Shown: positions 45,423 to 57,743, counted from the first letter of the stretch. The stretch is DNA of 64,000 nucleotides from Hypoxylon rubiginosum (GCA_902806565.1 CADCXA010000062.1:310001-374000), one strand, 5' to 3'. Made by a program: numbers and translations. The notes: a model not told the origin generated them from the letters alone.

Positions 45423-47234
45423 TTACCAACCTGCTACACTAGCATCGAGCAATAGCGTGTCCACGACCTTCCCGCTAGAAAGTAGTGTCACACTCACAGC
45501 TCCGGTGGGCGGCTCAATGGCGGTAGATCCAGACCAATAGCCTATGTCGTGGAACGGACTATCAACCTCGGCGACTTGCACAGCCGCCCGCACGATCTTG
45601 GGTGCAAGAGTAAGCGGTTGCAGAACTGGAGTCGCGATCTCAACCGAGAGTTGGGACGGATCGAAATCTGGTTCGTCGTTCCTCGCTGCTAATGTGATGG
45701 AGACGGTACCCTTCGCGACATCTGCATAAGATAAACTAGGTACGATGAAGGCTGCATCCTGAATCTCGAAAACCTGAGCCTCAAACCCTTCTGCCGCGAC
45801 GGTGAAAGATGTTGCTCCGGCCACACTAGAGCTAGGTATTGAGAAAGGAAAATACTGCGTAGTGGCGTTTGTTTGGGTATCGCTCAGCTTGAACGCCGAC
45901 GTGCCTAATCCTTCTTCGGCAACCAAGGATTCCGTGTAGCTATTCGAGAAGGTGACGGAAACGGGCTCGTTCCGTATCTCATCAGCATACAGCATCTGAT
46001 TACTCGTCAGCTAGGCGTTACCACAAACGTCCTTCACGGGGGTTGATCAATTACCCTAATTTTCCCGGAGAGGACCAACTGCTGCTCGGCCGTGACATCC
46101 CAAGTCACATTGATCGGCTTGATGAGAGCCGGGGTGATGGCAGGCTGGAGTTGTACGTTCGAGGGAACGGTGTTGATCATGCGCTGCAGTAGCTCGACGC
46201 ATGTATCTTGGAACCCGTCTCCAGATTCGTACAACTGCAGCATGGTCTTGTTGCCGTCACTCTCATACAACCGAAGATCCGACCTACTGGTCTCGTTGTA
46301 GCTAGTGACAAGCGCGCCGCCCTTCTGCCCCGTCCAATCGACGTATTCATGGACGATTGCTTGGTCGAACACTGCCCGGGTCTCGTCAAAATTGACAGCG
46401 CCGTTGGTGTTGTTTGGAGTTATGGCAGACTGCTCGACCACCTCCGGGAAACCTCCGGCGTGTACCTACAGGCCTGTGGTCAGTACCGACAACTTACGGT
46501 ATCACAATAGCGCACCCCTGAAGAGCTCGACTTACAGATCCTATCGCGTGGCCGCACGCTGTCAAGGCAATAGCGTCAGCCTGGTTGAAGCCAGCCTGCT
46601 CGAACTGAGCAAGTGTCTCTTCTAAACTCGTACTTGGCTCTGGTACGCCGGTCTTGGGATCGGCTATTGTCGCATCTATCCTCCCAGGAGAGTAGGGTAT
46701 GTACTTTCCTCCACAGAGATGCACCGACATGACCGTCCCAATGGCGAGCAGATCAGCCACTTGACGGAAGTTTCCCTCTCAGCATGACACTCTCTTAAAG
46801 TCTATAGGTTTCTCGCACCGGGATAATGTAGTTAGCTTACTAGGAACGAACTCGTTGACGAAAGGCTGCCAGAACGTAAAGCTGTCGTTAAATGCAGAGC
46901 CCTTGTTCTCGGCACGGGCTGTCTCGAAGCCGATGCTGGCGTCTATGCCACCGGTACCGGCAGCGAGGTCCGCCGTGGCGAAATCGTGGAAAGCGACACG
47001 CATCCATTGCGCGGACGTCGTCCTATGGGAGTTGATGGCTGGCAAGCCAACCTCCGTCACGTAGTTGTCGCAGGGCGTGATGGCGGAGGAGAAGTTGGAT
47101 GCGTACGCCCCCCAGCTGTCTACAAGTATGTGTTCTAGATTAGACACCGCAGGGTTAGGGTAATAGAACATGGCGGCGACTGGCTTGGAGACTACTCCCA
47201 GGAGGGATACGGCGACATATGAGGAGGTAAGCAT
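45423..47234 (-). CDS. Secreted heme peroxidase (class II / AA2-like) with C-terminal extension
   Basis: Four exons: 47234-46841, 46777-46536, 46465-46055 and 45995-45423, giving 539 residues. A signal peptide (MLTSSYVAVSLLGVVSKPVA) is followed by the peroxidase fold. Distal Arg79 and His83 are in QWMRVAFHDF; proximal His208 is in ACGHAIGSVH, where the family residue pattern completes only after intron 2 is removed. The acceptor of intron 1 is the first of two adjacent AGs (last intron base 46778), which gives GNFRQVADLLAIG in frame. After the catalytic core a region of about 230 residues, beta-rich and Ser/Thr/Val-rich, has no motif I recognise and makes the protein longer than typical class II enzymes (330-370). 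Secreted H2O2-dependent oxidant; substrate unknown. It lacks obvious Mn-binding context that I can assign. Confidence 0.87.
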
Positions 47235-49153
47235 CTTGTCGAACTCAGCAGCAGCGCGGACCGATGGTTAGTGAACCGAGCAGACTGGACGGTGAGTGAG
47301 ATGGTCGTAGACTCATATAGACATAACCCACTCGTGCACTGCTCTCGGGCATGGGTTGAAAACAAGATACGCCAAGATAGCCTCATATTGTCAGGGCCGC
47401 AATAGTGGACAGCATGGCGGCATATATAACCCAGCGAATACTACGTAGCAATTAACTATCCGGCCGAGTCACACGACTTCAACCCAGCTCAACCCCCGGG
47501 GAAACCAGGTGCAAAGGTTGCACCACACGCCGACGTCCAACCGATGCTGCTTCGCACCTTGTCACCTTATCAGGGCGGAATTACCATTAGCGAAGTTCTT
47601 ACTGGACCTGCGCGGGCTGCGCGGGACAAGGTGGGTGGTCAGCGATCCGTGCCATTGCAGCGAAGCTAGCTGGGGCTGGGAGCGATGTCACCCTAACGAG
47701 GAAACAAGCGCTATGAAAACGTGCGTAGGCGAGGCGGGAGCCAATCTTGCCCCCCCAATGCTGATCAGGGTCCGAGAAGGAAAATAAAAAAAGTGCCCGC
47801 TGCCGCTGCCGGGACCCTTGCTCCGTAGGCGTACAGCGAATATAAGACCACTTCAACGGGGCTTCATCATCAAAATGTCCAAGATCGACGACGATGGGGC
47901 CTATCGATAGTCCGGGGAGCCCCCGTCGCTCTACAAATGCCGAGGTCAAGGATCTACTGGCACAGAAGCTACCACGACTAAACGTTTTCGAGAAAGTAGC
48001 CATACTTGCAGTCTATTTCGACCTTTTCCTCCCCTCTCCAATCCACGCCTGCGCGGTTACGCCAGCAATACTGATCTGCTTGTAAATACCCCGTCTCGTT
48101 CCTAAATAGTAATCTCTACCAAGGTTATCGTCGCCCCAGTTTACCTCTCCTAGCTTAGACCATGACCCTTTTGCAGACACGTTCTTTTTTTTTTTCAAAA
48201 GGGGGGGTGCCTCATCCGCCTCACGGTCTCCTGGCTCAGTGTCGACTTCTCGCCCAGGGGGGGACGCGTCCACTCCTTGCACCCTTGCTCTTTCTGGCGG
48301 TAGCGGTTCATCTCCCGGCCTACCCACGTCGCGGCGCAAGGCAGATAGGCGGGCCTCATTCATGGGCGCCGGTCGGGTCGAATAAGACCGGGGTAGAAAA
48401 GAGACGGGCGTGCATTAGCGATAGGCATGTCAGGACGTTGCCACCGAATGAGTCGCCGAACGCCGATAATGGGCTGCGGCATCTCGGCGCGAAAAACATT
48501 TGGTCATATATAACAGATCGCGAGCGTGGTCGTACTAGCTGGGATTGTTACCGAGCACCTCCTTGTTTTGCAAGCCGCTTTGTCCCTGATGTACTACGTC
48601 GGCGATCTAGATGCCACGGATGCGGAACCCATGATTTTTGGACTAGGCGTGAATACCTGACTATAGCGGTTCATAAACATCTTTCGGAAACCCGGTCGCA
48701 TGCGCTACGATGACTGTTATGTCACCAGGTTGCGGGTATAGGTTGTCAATTGACTGGTATTGTTTGATATGGACACTTGAGACAGCGTCCTGAGAGACAG
48801 CCGTGGCTCTCGGCCACTCCCCTATGTGCTGCGAGGGAATCGCATGTTCCGTGATCTGGAATGTGGAAGCTATCACGAACGCCCCTCGTCTCTATCTTTA
48901 GGAAGATTCTGAGAGTATCATTGCAAGACAAGCATAAGGTTGTGAGAGGGAACCATTAATTCCTTGTATCAGCAACCAACACCCGTTGAAGTCGCCGGAG
49001 TAGTACCGCTTAAAGGGATGGACAAAGAGAGAATGTGACACAGCAAGGCGCCCTGAACTTAGTTGGGTTTCAGCGAATACCTCATTTCCTTTCCTATTTG
49101 ACCATTTCAACAACCTCCGGCATAGCATAGATCTGCTACTATAGTTGACTACA
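47235..49153. other. Intergenic
   Basis: About 1.9 kb between the peroxidase start and the methyltransferase pseudogene. Frames of 134 and 183 codons (47599-48003 minus, 48162-48713 plus) have no family motif and overlap others on the opposite strand; not called. Possibly decayed sequence. Confidence 0.4.
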
Positions 49154-50034
49154 ATGACGGATACATACATGGACCACATGACTCGCCTCCCGAGTGAGGT
49201 CCAGAGGTTTGAACCCATTAGACATATCATTTTCTTGATCTAATATCGTTTCGTGGCAGGCTCAATGATCAGTTCGATTCTATGACAGAGTATGCTACCT
49301 TGAAACCTTTGGGCCGTTATCGTCTTGTAATAATTGACAGGAATATAGGATACATCCTGCATCCCTCCGTCACCCTTCCACACGCCCCACGTATTATCGA
49401 TATTGGAACTGGAACTGCCAGGTTCTTGCTCCGCCTCCAACCAACATATCCCGAGGCCAAGCTTGAGGGCTTCGATATATCTTCGTCTCTCTTCCCTCCC
49501 CAAAGTACGCTCCCGCCAAATGTCTTTCTTGCCGAGTTAGACATGAAGCAACCCTTTCCAGAGCACATGCACGAGAAGTACGACTTGATCCATGTACGCA
49601 TGCTCGTTGCGGCAATGCTCCCGAACGACTCGGAGGCTACCGTCCGCAACCTTACCAAACTCCTGAAGCCCGGCGGGTTTCTGTAGTGGGAAGAGTGCGA
49701 TTTTCTCAACGCCGAATGGAAGAAGAGCGCTCCGAGCTCAAGGATCGAGAAAACGAAATATATAGGGGACGCCTTCCGTTCTGCGCTCCGCGAACGGTTC
49801 ATGCATGGATGGAATACGCTCCCGGACCACATGCGAGCTTCCGGCCTTACCTTAGTTGTCAGCGACGTGGCAAGCTCTGATAGAGTACCCGAGACGCGCG
49901 AACAAGTGACGACAGGCATCTTGAATCTCGTCTTTACTTGGGCACATGCAGTGGTCGAGCGAGGAGCCTCAAGGACTAGGTTCGGTGACAGTTTGGACGG
50001 TTTGGGATCAGTTAGAGAATGCAGTTCGCGATGA
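49154..50034 (+). pseudogene. LaeA-like SAM-dependent methyltransferase, nonsense-mutated
   Basis: Two exons, 49154-49206 and 49260-50034, join in frame as LPSEVQ-R-LNDQFDSMTEYA, the usual lead-in of LaeA-like enzymes. SAM-binding motif I is IIDIGTGTARFLL, then the KPGGFL motif. Directly after KPGGFL there is a TAG at 49684-49686 where relatives have Gln before WEE; the text resumes at once with WEECDFLNAEW and stays open for 115 more codons with recognisable family features. A single CAG-to-TAG change (C to T in a CpA context) explains it. The intron donor GTTTGA is also weak. The fragment is otherwise about full domain length. Function when intact: secondary-metabolism methyltransferase or global regulator; here probably dead unless read through. 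Confidence 0.75.
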
Positions 50035-50231
50035 GATCAGATCAGGGTGCTATTTCACGTATGACGGGCCGCTAGAGGCATATTCACCCCTAATATAAAT
50101 CGCTTCGTGATTTCCAATGGTATCAATAAAAACCTTTAGCAGGCTAAGACAAAAAGCTGAACTAGTCTAGATTCTCTTATTACCCCCCCCTTTAAGTCTC
50201 GTTTCATTCCTATAACATGGATGACAGCGGA

Positions 50232-51753
50232 TCAGTGCCAAATGAGTTCAATCTTTCCACTAACAACACTAGAATTGAACCACTCCAGTATTTCAATTTT
50301 GTCCTCAGTCGGCTTCGAGCCGTTTAGAACGCCGCTCCTGATTAGGGCCTCAGCCAACCACAACAATTCAGCCGAAGCGAGGTTTCGCGCAATGCACTGC
50401 CGTGGGCCGGCGCCGAAGTAGAAGCTGTCACGAAGCATTTCCGGAGAAGGGGCCAACCAGCGCTCCGGGAGAAACTCGCGTGGGTTAGAGAAGACGTAGG
50501 GGTTATGGTGTAACATATATGCCGAAAGGCCAACGCCTGTGCCGGCTGGGAGCGTTGGCAAACCGTCGACCTGAAGTCCAGTCGAAGAGACGACTCGTGG
50601 GAGGCGGGAAGGATTGGCCATAGAGAGACGTAGGGTTTCTTTAACGACGCCCGACAGGTACGGAAGAGACTGCGCGTCGACGTCAGGGTTGTCTAGGACC
50701 TCTTTGCGAGCTCGATCGTACCTAAAGTGGTCAAATAAGAACAAACCTCTTCCACAATCTGCAAATTTCAAGGTCAACTTACTTGTCGGGGAATTGCCTA
50801 AGATAGAAGCAAAGCATCGACATGTTCAGCCCCGTAGCATCCGTTCCCGCAAATACAATATCCTTAACCTGGGCTATCGTCTCATCACGCGATATTCCTG
50901 CTTTTAGAAGGCGGCCTTGGTACGTTTTCCCCTCTTCTTTCTCCTTAATAATGCTGCCGTCGACAATTCGGGTGGCAAACCTTTGGACGATAGCGTTACT
51001 TGTGGCAACATCCTGCTTGTTTTTGCTAAAGTTGGCAGACAAATGGCTGACCCGGTCATAAATCCATCCTGGGAGGTAGAAGAAGCTACCGGCGATAGCA
51101 AAGTCATTAACAAAAGCGGCGACTTCGAGTTTTGCTTCTCTAACGTCACCAAAAGGTTCGCCAAATAGATATGAGGACGAGGCGTTCAAGGCCAAGGAGC
51201 GGAAAAGAGTCAGCAAATCGACGGGTTTGCCGTTCGCATCAGCTTTTCTGCGCCCCAGCTCCGCTACCGCGTCGTCTACTATCTTCATCACGACCGCCTT
51301 CCCCTTCATTATCGCTTGCTGTGCGAACAAAGGTGCCACGGCTTTGGTCCTTGTTGCTCTCCTCGCGGGATCCACAACCGAGAAGATAGTGGCAAAACCA
51401 TCGACGTCGTAATTTCGATAGTTGGGGCTCTTGAGCAAGCCGCCATTCTTCGCGTAGATCTGATGCATGGCCGCGCCATCGGAGATGTCTACCTCGTTCG
51501 GCGCGACACGGACTACGGGGCCGTGCTTCTTGTGCAAGATGGCGATGGTGCTGCACTCGTTGCCTTTCCGGGCGATATACCAAAGCCAGAGCGGCGTGAT
51601 ACGGGCTACAAAGGGGCCCGGGACGTGCCGTAGTGGGTCTGCGTAGAACCTAACGGCGCCAAAAATAACGACTGCCCAGAAGACGGCCACCCCGACGGAC
51701 TGTTGGCCGAGGAAATGCCACACGGCAACTAAAACTAAATTGCTAGGACCCAT
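50232..51753 (-). CDS. Cytochrome P450 monooxygenase
   Basis: Two exons, 51753-50783 and 50721-50232, giving 486 residues. An N-terminal membrane anchor is followed by the Pro-rich hinge HVPGPF. The I-helix has FAGTDAT, the K-helix E352-x2-R355 (KETLR), the PERW motif reads LPERWL, and the heme loop is FGAGPRQCIARN with ligand C433. The usual Gly two residues after the Cys is Ala, a tolerated variant. ER-membrane monooxygenase, substrate unknown. It sits tail to tail with the methyltransferase pseudogene, which could be the rest of a decayed secondary-metabolite cluster. No other cluster genes (PKS, NRPS, terpene) are in view. Confidence 0.92.
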
Positions 51754-51997
51754 TGATATTTGCCTTAGGTAGTACTTAGTGACAATGTGAAGTCCTAAAT
51801 GTTGGGGAGGATAGGGAGGACGAAAGAGGGGAAGTTGAGTTGGTGAGTACTACCTTAGGCAACTTCATCAGCGATCGGAGATAAGTCACGACCATCTAAA
51901 TATCTACCTCTTTGCCAGGACAGTAACTATTACTGAATGTTTCGAAAAAAAAAATAGTCGTAAATTAGTCAAGTTGTAAAAGGGAGACTGCTAATTA

Positions 51998-52325
51998 ACT
52001 GGCTGCGTGACCCGTCCTTCGGCCGGGGGAAAGAGGAAAAGGGGGGTTTCACTAAGCTTCCTTTACGCCACAGATGAGTCTGAGCTTTTGAAGACTCTGA
52101 TTGGCTAGCCACACCTCAGCACACATCCCTTAAATTCTTCATAGACTCAATTCTTCTCTCTCAATAATCAATAAAATAAAATAATTAGTACGGTTTGATA
52201 GAGCTCGCTTTGCGTGACCTTTCTATACTATTTGCATTGTTCCCAGATTTGTAACGAAAGAACGATTCTAAGTATCTGATTGGCTGTTGAAATTGTGGCA
52301 GTACTACATAATGAAATAAAGAGAT
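51998..52325 (+). repeat. Dispersed repeat, copy R1
   Basis: Inverted partner of the copy at 42942-43291; see that entry for shared blocks. It lies between the P450 and the ankyrin-subtilase gene. Divergence from R2 is a mix of substitutions and small indels, so the pair is not recent. Confidence 0.75.
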
Positions 52326-52450
52326 AACATATCCCCATTGACCCATGACTTGAGAGTTTGACGAGTTGAACCTCAGTATAAGTTGCATAATACCGATTAC
52401 GACCCCTATTAGTCAACTGTGAGCAGAAATACATGTATCATAAAGTTATA

Positions 52451-55400
52451 TCATACCTTGATATAGAATAATAGGGCCTTTAGTGCATCCTTGGATTGCT
52501 TGTCCCATTCTAGGGTGTCAACGCGGTTGAGTTTGTTACTCTTTCCTGGAACTTGTTGAAATTTTTCGTTAAACAGCTCTACCATGATTTTCTGTGTCTG
52601 CGGAAATTTGCCGTCTATTCCCTTGGCCATGGTCTCAAACGCCTTTGTCATTTTGATTCGATCCTGAAAGTCGATGCGTTCGCCCGGTGATGTGTTGTTA
52701 GAAAGCCTTGCGTTGTATATTAATACGCCAGCCAGCCCAGTTGCTGCAGCAGTGGCGACGGAGCTACCAGACTCTTTTACAACTGACTTGCCATCCTTGG
52801 AAGGGAAAGGAACATTGCGGCCGGGGAACCAAAAGTCGACATCGTTATTCACCCAGGTCAGCTTTTCACCAGTGAAGGTGGCGCCACCAATGCGGATACA
52901 CTGGTTCCAGCCACCAGGATAGGATTTCTCCTTGTTATTTGCTCCCTGGTCACTGGCAGAGCAGAACATAAGAATTTCAGCTGAATGTGCTCTACTAATA
53001 GCCGTTTTGAGGTCCGTCATGTCTGTATTATCTTGCGCGGTTGTCTGAATTGTCCAGCTCATCGAGATGATATCGACGCCGCAGCTGACCGCCCAGTCGA
53101 CAGCCTGTAATAGGTAATAGGTTATGAGCAGCCTTTTCATCGAAATTGGCAATATAAGTCTCGAACATACCTTAGCCGCTGACCTTGCCGTAACAGTTCG
53201 GCCACCCCCTGTTAGCGCTGGAAGTTCTTCGAGCCGTGCAATGTAAAGTTGAATGCTCGGACAAATGCTGCAAATAAGCTGTGCCATCAAAGTGCCATGC
53301 TTACCACGAGGTACATAGTAGGAGTTTACGTGTACAGGAGAATGAGGATATGGGCAGAATGTGGCACCCGCGACAATATTGGGCTGAAGGTCATGCACAG
53401 TAGCGTCGATACCATCGTCAATAATGGCGATTTTGACTGGAGGGATCTTGACTGGAGGGCTTTGCTCCCCTTCCTCACGGGAAGCGTTCCTCAGGAATAC
53501 CGAAAAATCCTGGATGCTCTTGATCCATGGGTGAGTCCTGAATGGTATTAGAGAGCGGGACTTATATGAAGCATCTCGGACTTACTCTTCGACATATTCG
53601 ATGTTGGACAGCTCAGAAGAGTATTTCACAGGATTGTTGTCGGGGATAATCTTGACGTCGATCGTCCCACCCTCGGGCGCCATCCTTCCATTCTGGATTT
53701 TGTCCTTGCATCGTGCGTTATTCAATTCCCACCTTTTCTTGTCTTCAAATCCCCATGGAGACGATGGATTAGCAAGTTTATCACACTTCCCAATGGTTCG
53801 GATGACATACATCTTGGACATAGAGCTTGACCTTTTCAAGCTGCAGAGGGTATCAGTAAAATGAAGTCTTTAGGCAAAGGATTCTAGAGAAACGAGTCCA
53901 CAACCTACTTTAGGGAATTTTTGCTGATTCACAAGTCCTTCTTCACTTGCCCAACCCATCAACACAGCGTTGTTGCCTGACGAATATAGTGACACTTCTC
54001 TGATCGCCAACGAGGACTCGCTAATGACGTCGCTACAAATATCCACCCTTTTCCAATCCCACTCTTCTACCTTGAAACCGTACAATGCCTCTACAATAGC
54101 GGTGTCGGCGTGAGGTAGGTCTCCGTCGTCGACAACCATGACCTTAATGATCTCGCGAACGCCCCTACGCCAAAGCCAGTCAAATATTGTAACAAGATCG
54201 GAACGTCCTTTTCGATTAAGCTCAGGCAGTGTCTCATTGGGCGCGGCTGGTTGACTAAAGTCAATATACTATCAGCTTCGCGTGCTCGGCTTCCCTGTGA
54301 AATTTGGGGGTAAATACAAATAAACCTACCTAGGTACCTTCTTGGGTCCCTTGCAGGCCGAGACTCGACAGATAGGGCGGGCAGCGCAACATATTTGAGA
54401 ATGCTCTCAAACTTCAAGTGATTTTCTAGCTGGCCTAGATACCCATGACTAATAATGGGAGTGGGTATCCCTTCAAGGTCGAATTCGATGTGACATTCTT
54501 GGTGGGGCTTGGTTAGTAATAGTCTACTACTCTATAGTTTGAGTATTCACCTTGGCCTGGCTTGTAGAGTCGTTTCATTGTCTCGTCTCTCGATTTGCAC
54601 TTGTGCAAGCAGAATGACCTGATATAATGGGCAATGGGATCTTTGACGATGATTATGCGTTTGGCACGAGCCTCGAACACTTCCTCCGTATCACTATGGT
54701 CCCCCTTTTCGGCATACTCCTCCTTTATGGCCTCCTCAACAAGCCTGTTATTACGTAGGAAGTGTTCTCTCTCTTGGTAAGGTGTTCTCTTGGCTTTATT
54801 CTTGGTAGCCAAGGCTTCTGGACAAGCTTCCACAAGCAGGCGTACCCTGTGGCCAATTGGCAATTCCATCGGTTCTCGCGTCAGAGTATCCTGGGAGATC
54901 GACGACATGTTCTCATCGGATTTTGCATCTTGTGTCATTGATGGTGGTCTTGGCCTGTAGATGTCTTTGTCAAGACCATCGAGAATCCGTTTGATAAGCA
55001 GTTTCTCGCGTTCTTCCTCTTTACGTTCTTGGGGGTCCAAGGCACTATAGCCATCGTCGGAGTCTTCGTTATGACTGTTAAGATTCTGGTCTTCATGTGT
55101 CTGTTGAGAGTCCGGCACCGGATCATAATCATCATCCGAGGACTGAGAACTAGCCAGCGTGAGGAAGCTCCGGACAGCGATGTGTAGGGGTGTATCCTCC
55201 GGGGATTTTGGATCGCCCTTGAAAATAGTTTTGTTGGCCCTGCATTTCTCAATTATATTTGATAAGTTGGAGAATGAGTGTGTTGTGGCCAGATGGAGGC
55301 AGTTGCCCCTCGAACATTTCTTGTCGAGGATCTCCAGGAAGTCGAGCTCTTCTACTTCTAGCACACCATTGACGAAATCTTCCTTTCTACTAACAAGAGC

Positions 55401-55558
55401 ATGGTGCATTGGTGTGTATTGAAATCGTTCATCCTCTTGTGTCAGTAGGCTTTGGTACTCTTTCTGTTGCAGCATCCAGTTTAGGAGCCTCTTCTCCTTG
55501 CGTGTCCCTAACCACGACTGTACTATAACATGAAGAAAATTCCCATCATCGTTATTAA
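52451..55558 (-). pseudogene. Ankyrin-repeat / subtilisin-like (S8) protein, 5' end cut by transposon
   Basis: Six exons: 55558-54551, 54497-54338, 54254-53909, about 53840-53586, 53537-53171 and 53104-52451. The first part has ankyrin-like helices (DDGNFLHVIVQSW, TPMHHALVSRKEDFV, RGNCLHLATTHSFSNL, DTPLHIAVRSFL), then a charged linker and a central conserved region (FDWLWRRGVREIIKVMVVDD, EVSLYSSGNNAVLMGW). The C-terminal third is a subtilase with Asp (IAIIDDGID, codon 53417-53419), His (KHGTLMAQL, 53297-53299) and Ser (SGSSVATAAATG, 52760-52762), all retained. No signal peptide, so intracellular. The frame is open to the border of the LTR-like repeat at 55559, and the expected first ankyrin units are missing. 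The exon 3-4 junction is unresolved: the obvious CTGCAG acceptor gives the wrong phase, while TCCAAG near 53816 keeps it. A shorter product could start at the ATG at 55475. Confidence 0.72.
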
Positions 55559-55685
55559 TGTCACGAGACCGTTCTAGTAATAAGGGTAACTATAATATTA
55601 TTCTATAAAAAGCTATAAACCTAACAGCTATAAGCGTTTTAATATATATAAAAATAATAAATAAAAAAGCTTATTAAGTTAAAAA
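55559..55685. repeat. Left terminal direct repeat (LTR-like)
   Basis: Aligns without gaps to 63874-64000. I counted about 23 differences in 127 positions, every one a transition. The first roughly 30 bases keep normal base composition, the rest is AT-rich. Confidence 0.85.
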
Positions 55686-56220
55686 GCTTCGCCTCTGATA
55701 TTTTTAATAATATAAATATTTAATATTATTATTTTAAAGATTATAATATTTTTTAAATAATAAAAACTAAGATTTATATAATAAAACTTAAGTTTTAATA
55801 ATTTTTTTTTTTAAAAAAACTATTTTAATTTTAAATTAAAGTTTTTTATTTTAAAAGTTACTATTAATATTATTTATATAATTATTAACTTATAAGTTTA
55901 AGTTTTTTTAATTATTTTTTTAATTATTAGTTTTTTTTTATTAGAATTTTTTAAGTTATATTTTTTTTCCTAGTTTTTTTATTTAATAACTTTTTTTTTA
56001 TTATATTATAAAAAAGGGCCGGGTTTTTTTTTATTATTATTATAAAATTATATTAATTATTTTTTATAGCTTTTTAAATTTTTAATTAATTATTATATAA
56101 AATTATTATAATTTTTTTATTTAATTTTATATTTAAAAGTTTTATTATTTTTTTAATTATTTATAATTTATTTAAAATTTTATTTTCTTTTATTAATTTT
56201 ATTTTTATTAGTTATAATAA

Positions 56221-56412
56221 TATTAAAGTTTTAAGTTTACGGTTTTATTAAATAAATTTTACGTTTTAATTAAATAAATTATAGTTTTTAATTATATATT
56301 TATTATTATATATAATAAACTTAGTTTTTAAATATATATTTAATTAATTATTTTAATTATTTTTATATTTTTAGTTTTTTACTTTTTATTATATATATAT
56401 TTTTTTATATAA
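56221..56412. repeat. Internal direct repeat, copy A
   Basis: Matches 57744-57935 at a fixed offset of 1,523 bp without visible gaps. Differences (for example ACGT/ATAT-type) are transitions. Shared landmark: AATTATAGTTTTTAATTATA. Confidence 0.75.
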
Positions 56413-57743
56413 ATTATAATATTTAATATTTATTATTAAATTTAACTTATTTATTTTATATATAAATAATTATTTATTATAATTTATATTATATAAATTA
56501 TTTTATAAATAAAAAATAAAATTAATAACTTTTTTATAAATTATTATTTATATTATTTATATTATTTTAAAAAACTTTAAATTAATTTACTTTTTTTTAC
56601 TTTTTTTTATAATATTTATATTAAATATAATAATTAATTTTATAAATATATTAACTTTTTTATTAAACTTATTAATATTTATATTTTATTAATTTATTTA
56701 AATAAACGTTAAAATCTTTTATTTTATTTAATAAACTTATATTTATATAATTAAAAAAAAACTTATTAAAATTAATTAAATTATATAAATTAATATTAAA
56801 ACTTTTATTATTTTAATTTTTATAAATAAAAAAAATTAATACTTATAAAAAAAGATTTTAATAAATATAATAATTTATATTTTTTTAAATAAAATTAAAA
56901 TAAAAACAATTTTAATAATATTTTATAAATAATAATAAACTTTATTAATAATAACACCGGTAATTTTAATAAGCTTAAAAACCTAGAAATTAAAAAAACC
57001 TTAAAAATTAATTAAACCGTTAAATTAATTTTAAAATTTATTATAAAAAACACTTAAAAATTTATAAATTAAAAATTTATTAAACTAATTAAAATATTAA
57101 TAAACTTATAATTATTTTTTAATAAAACAATTAAAATATTAATTAATAATAAATTTATAAATAAAATTATAAATATTAATTTATTTTAATTAAACTTACC
57201 GGCTAATAAAACTAATAAAAACAAAGTATTTATTTTTAAAAAGCTTTATTATTATAATAATATTAATTTATGAAAAAAAAATTTAATTAAATAAATTAAA
57301 AACTTAAATATATATAAAGGAAAAATTTTAAATAGTTTATATAAATTATTATATAAATTAGTTTTAATTTAATAAGTTTAATAACTTTTTTTTAAAAAAA
57401 AGTTAAAAATTAAAATAAACTTAAATACTTATTTAATTATTTTAATAAAAAAGTTTAAAATTAAGTTATTAATAGTTTAAAAATAGTTTAATATAAATAT
57501 ATATAACTTTAATAATATTTAGTTTAATAAATTTATATAATAATATATATATATTTTATTTAAATATATTAAAGTTATAAAATATATTATTTTATAATAA
57601 CTTTTAAATTAATTTTATTTTATTATTATTTTTAAACTTAAGGCTTTAATTTTTATTTATTTTATTTTATTTTTTATTAAATAGTAAATTTTATAAAAAA
57701 AGTTATTAAAATAAGTTTAAATATTATTAAATAAAAAAGAAAA

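Noticed and set aside
48162..48713. 183-codon plus-strand frame upstream of the methyltransferase pseudogene
   Set aside because: Composition and lack of motif look like chance; an opposite-strand frame of 116 codons overlaps it.
52380..52450. C-terminal extension of the subtilase through a GTATGA donor after its last codon
   Set aside because: A possible acceptor exists near 52412, but the continuation reads into repeat R1 flanks without any protein-like text.
55559..55590. In-frame continuation of the ankyrin protein as LPLLLERSRD
   Set aside because: It resembles an ankyrin helix, but these bases belong to the terminal repeat, whose other copy lies 8,315 bp away, and the frame meets a stop at once. 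I treat it as chance read-through.
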